Assembly (NCBI GenBank): GCA_964595565.1
Contig: CAZQQX010000030.1
Coordinates: 1-24,576, forward strand
Reading direction: 5' to 3'
DNA from: JAQVEM01 sp964595565
Lineage (GTDB): Bacteria; Actinomycetota; Humimicrobiia; Humimicrobiales; Humimicrobiaceae
DNA length: 24,576 nt
A program made the position numbers and the translations under genes. A model generated the notes under the pieces. It was not told the origin of the DNA and ran no database searches. It saw only the letters and a program-made list of their open reading frames with translations. Below, in pieces: positions 23,800 through 24,576 of the stretch. The stretch's first letter is position 1, and every line of letters starts with the position of its first letter.

Positions 23800-24468
23800 T
23801 TATACTATAATCTTCAAATTCTTCTCAATGTCACCGAGTTCCTTTGAAAAATTCTCATCCGCTAAATTAGATTCCTTATTAATTTCTTCCAATTCCCCGG
23901 GGTCTGCCAGCAATGAGAACTTACTGAAAAACAATTTTTCCTTATTTAAATTATCAAGCTTATAGTTAAAAGCATCTCTTAAGAATGCCGGTACCTTTAT
24001 TTTTGAAAATTTCTTTATATATCCATCATATTTTTCTGAAATTTCTATAGCATAATTAATTTTGGCCTCTATGCTCCCCCTTTCACTATCAAAACTCTTA
24101 ACCATACCATTTATATCTCCAGAATATTCGTTTCTGAGTTTAAAACACTCTCTTCTAAAATCATTTAATTGTTCTATCATTTTTTTATCTCTTGATTTAT
24201 CAGTCTTTATAAGTATAAGTGCACTTACAGCGAGCGCGATAATAATTAAACTTGTCACACCATATAAAACGCTTGCAGTCATAAGATCAAAATCAATAAT
24301 ATCTTCATTATTAAATATGTATATTATCAGTGTAACTATTTCCAGCAACATTGCTGTAACTATCAATATGAAATATTTTAATTTTATAACCCTGTAACTA
24401 AAATCCTTGAATAATTTAAGGGTTCGCCTTTTGTTAATGCTTTTTAATTCCAATACCATCCCATTCAT
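23800..24468 (-). CDS. Two-helix membrane protein with cytoplasmic coiled coil, unknown function
   Basis: I do not recognise this 222-residue protein. It has a basic N-terminus (about 1-30), a TM helix at about 32-52, a short acidic loop, and a second TM helix at about 67-88. A charged, helix-rich tail of about 130 residues follows, probably coiled coil and cytoplasmic. No catalytic motif is visible. It precedes the cyclic-di-GMP gene by 25 bases on the same strand, so it may be the membrane partner or sensor of that protein; this is inference from position. The start is uncertain: ATG at 24468 or at 24459. Neither has a strong ribosome binding site. Confidence 0.7.
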   Translation of the reverse strand: MNGMVLELKSINKRRTLKLFKDFSYRVIKLKYFILIVTAMLLEIVTLIIYIFNNEDIIDFDLMTASVLYGVTSLIIIALAVSALILIKTDKSRDKKMIEQLNDFRRECFKLRNEYSGDINGMVKSFDSERGSIEAKINYAIEISEKYDGYIKKFSKIKVPAFLRDAFNYKLDNLNKEKLFFSKFSLLADPGELEEINKESNLADENFSKELGDIEKNLKIIV

Positions 24469-24516
24469 CCAATTTTATTAATATTATCATAAATACTTTT
24501 ATGATTACATTATTAC

Positions 24517-24525
24517 ATTATACCA
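24517..24525 (-). promoter_or_regulatory. Extended -10 promoter candidate for the membrane protein / c-di-GMP operon
   Basis: On the minus strand the sequence is TGGTATAAT, a perfect -10 (24522-24517) with the TGn extension. No good -35 lies 16-18 bases upstream, which an extended -10 can tolerate. The leader of about 40 bases contains a small 7-bp AT-rich hairpin (24487-24504). Confidence 0.45.
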
Positions 24526-24576
24526 AAAAAATAATATTTTATACTATTGTAATTATAATATTTATACTTATATGAA

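Overview
This is a chromosomal window from an AT-rich bacterium. Several signals point to a Gram-positive-type lineage: a GAAC-N4-GTTY SOS box, an infC-rpmI-rplT operon with a leader attenuator of the L20-controlled kind, a 3D-domain cell-wall protein, and strong AGGAGG-type ribosome binding sites. Taxonomy cannot be settled from sequence alone. Low-GC Bacillota, Atribacterota-like or low-GC Actinomycetota-like lineages are all possible. Nothing looks phage-like or transposon-like, and I saw no CRISPR array or insertion sequence.

Layout. (1) Positions 1-4635, minus strand: arginine biosynthesis operon argC-argJ-argB-argD-argF. ArgF is cut by the window edge. The operon is transcribed from a good promoter whose -35 and -10 both lie in the arms of a perfect inverted repeat. 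(2) 4721-6593, minus: OmpR-type response regulator and its histidine kinase. Ahead of them is a long intergenic region (6594-6990) with tandem direct repeats and a GC-richer segment that looks like structured RNA. (3) 6943-12673, minus: translation operon [promoter - attenuated leader] - infC - rpmI - rplT - pheS - pheT - metallo-beta-lactamase-fold hydrolase, closed by a strong terminator. (4) 12674-16245, minus: radical SAM/SPASM-like protein, thrS and tRNA-Gly(GCC), each with candidate promoters. (5) 16536-16901, plus: small PH/GRAM-like protein of unknown role. (6) 16970-17506, minus: membrane-anchored 3D-domain protein, divergent from (7) 17734-22105, plus: a two-gene SOS operon. It encodes a DnaE2-like C-family polymerase with a degenerate PHP domain, overlapping by 8 bases with a catalytically intact Y-family polymerase (DinB). 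(8) 22260-24468, minus: two-TM coiled-coil membrane protein followed by a PAS-GGDEF-HD-GYP cyclic-di-GMP protein.

How the genes work together. The arg cluster runs the acetyl-cycle route from glutamate to ornithine and citrulline. The infC-pheT block supplies initiation factor 3, ribosomal proteins L35 and L20 and phenylalanyl-tRNA synthetase; its leader can fold as a terminator or be held open by an upstream segment. The dnaE-dinB pair looks like a compact LexA-controlled mutagenic translesion module. It resembles imuB-dnaE2 cassettes, but the Y-family partner is an active polymerase.

Most notable points: the SOS polymerase pair, the infC gene that has no ATG/GTG/TTG start where its conserved N-terminus begins, the repeat-covered argC promoter, and the unexplained structured intergenic region at about 6800-6910.
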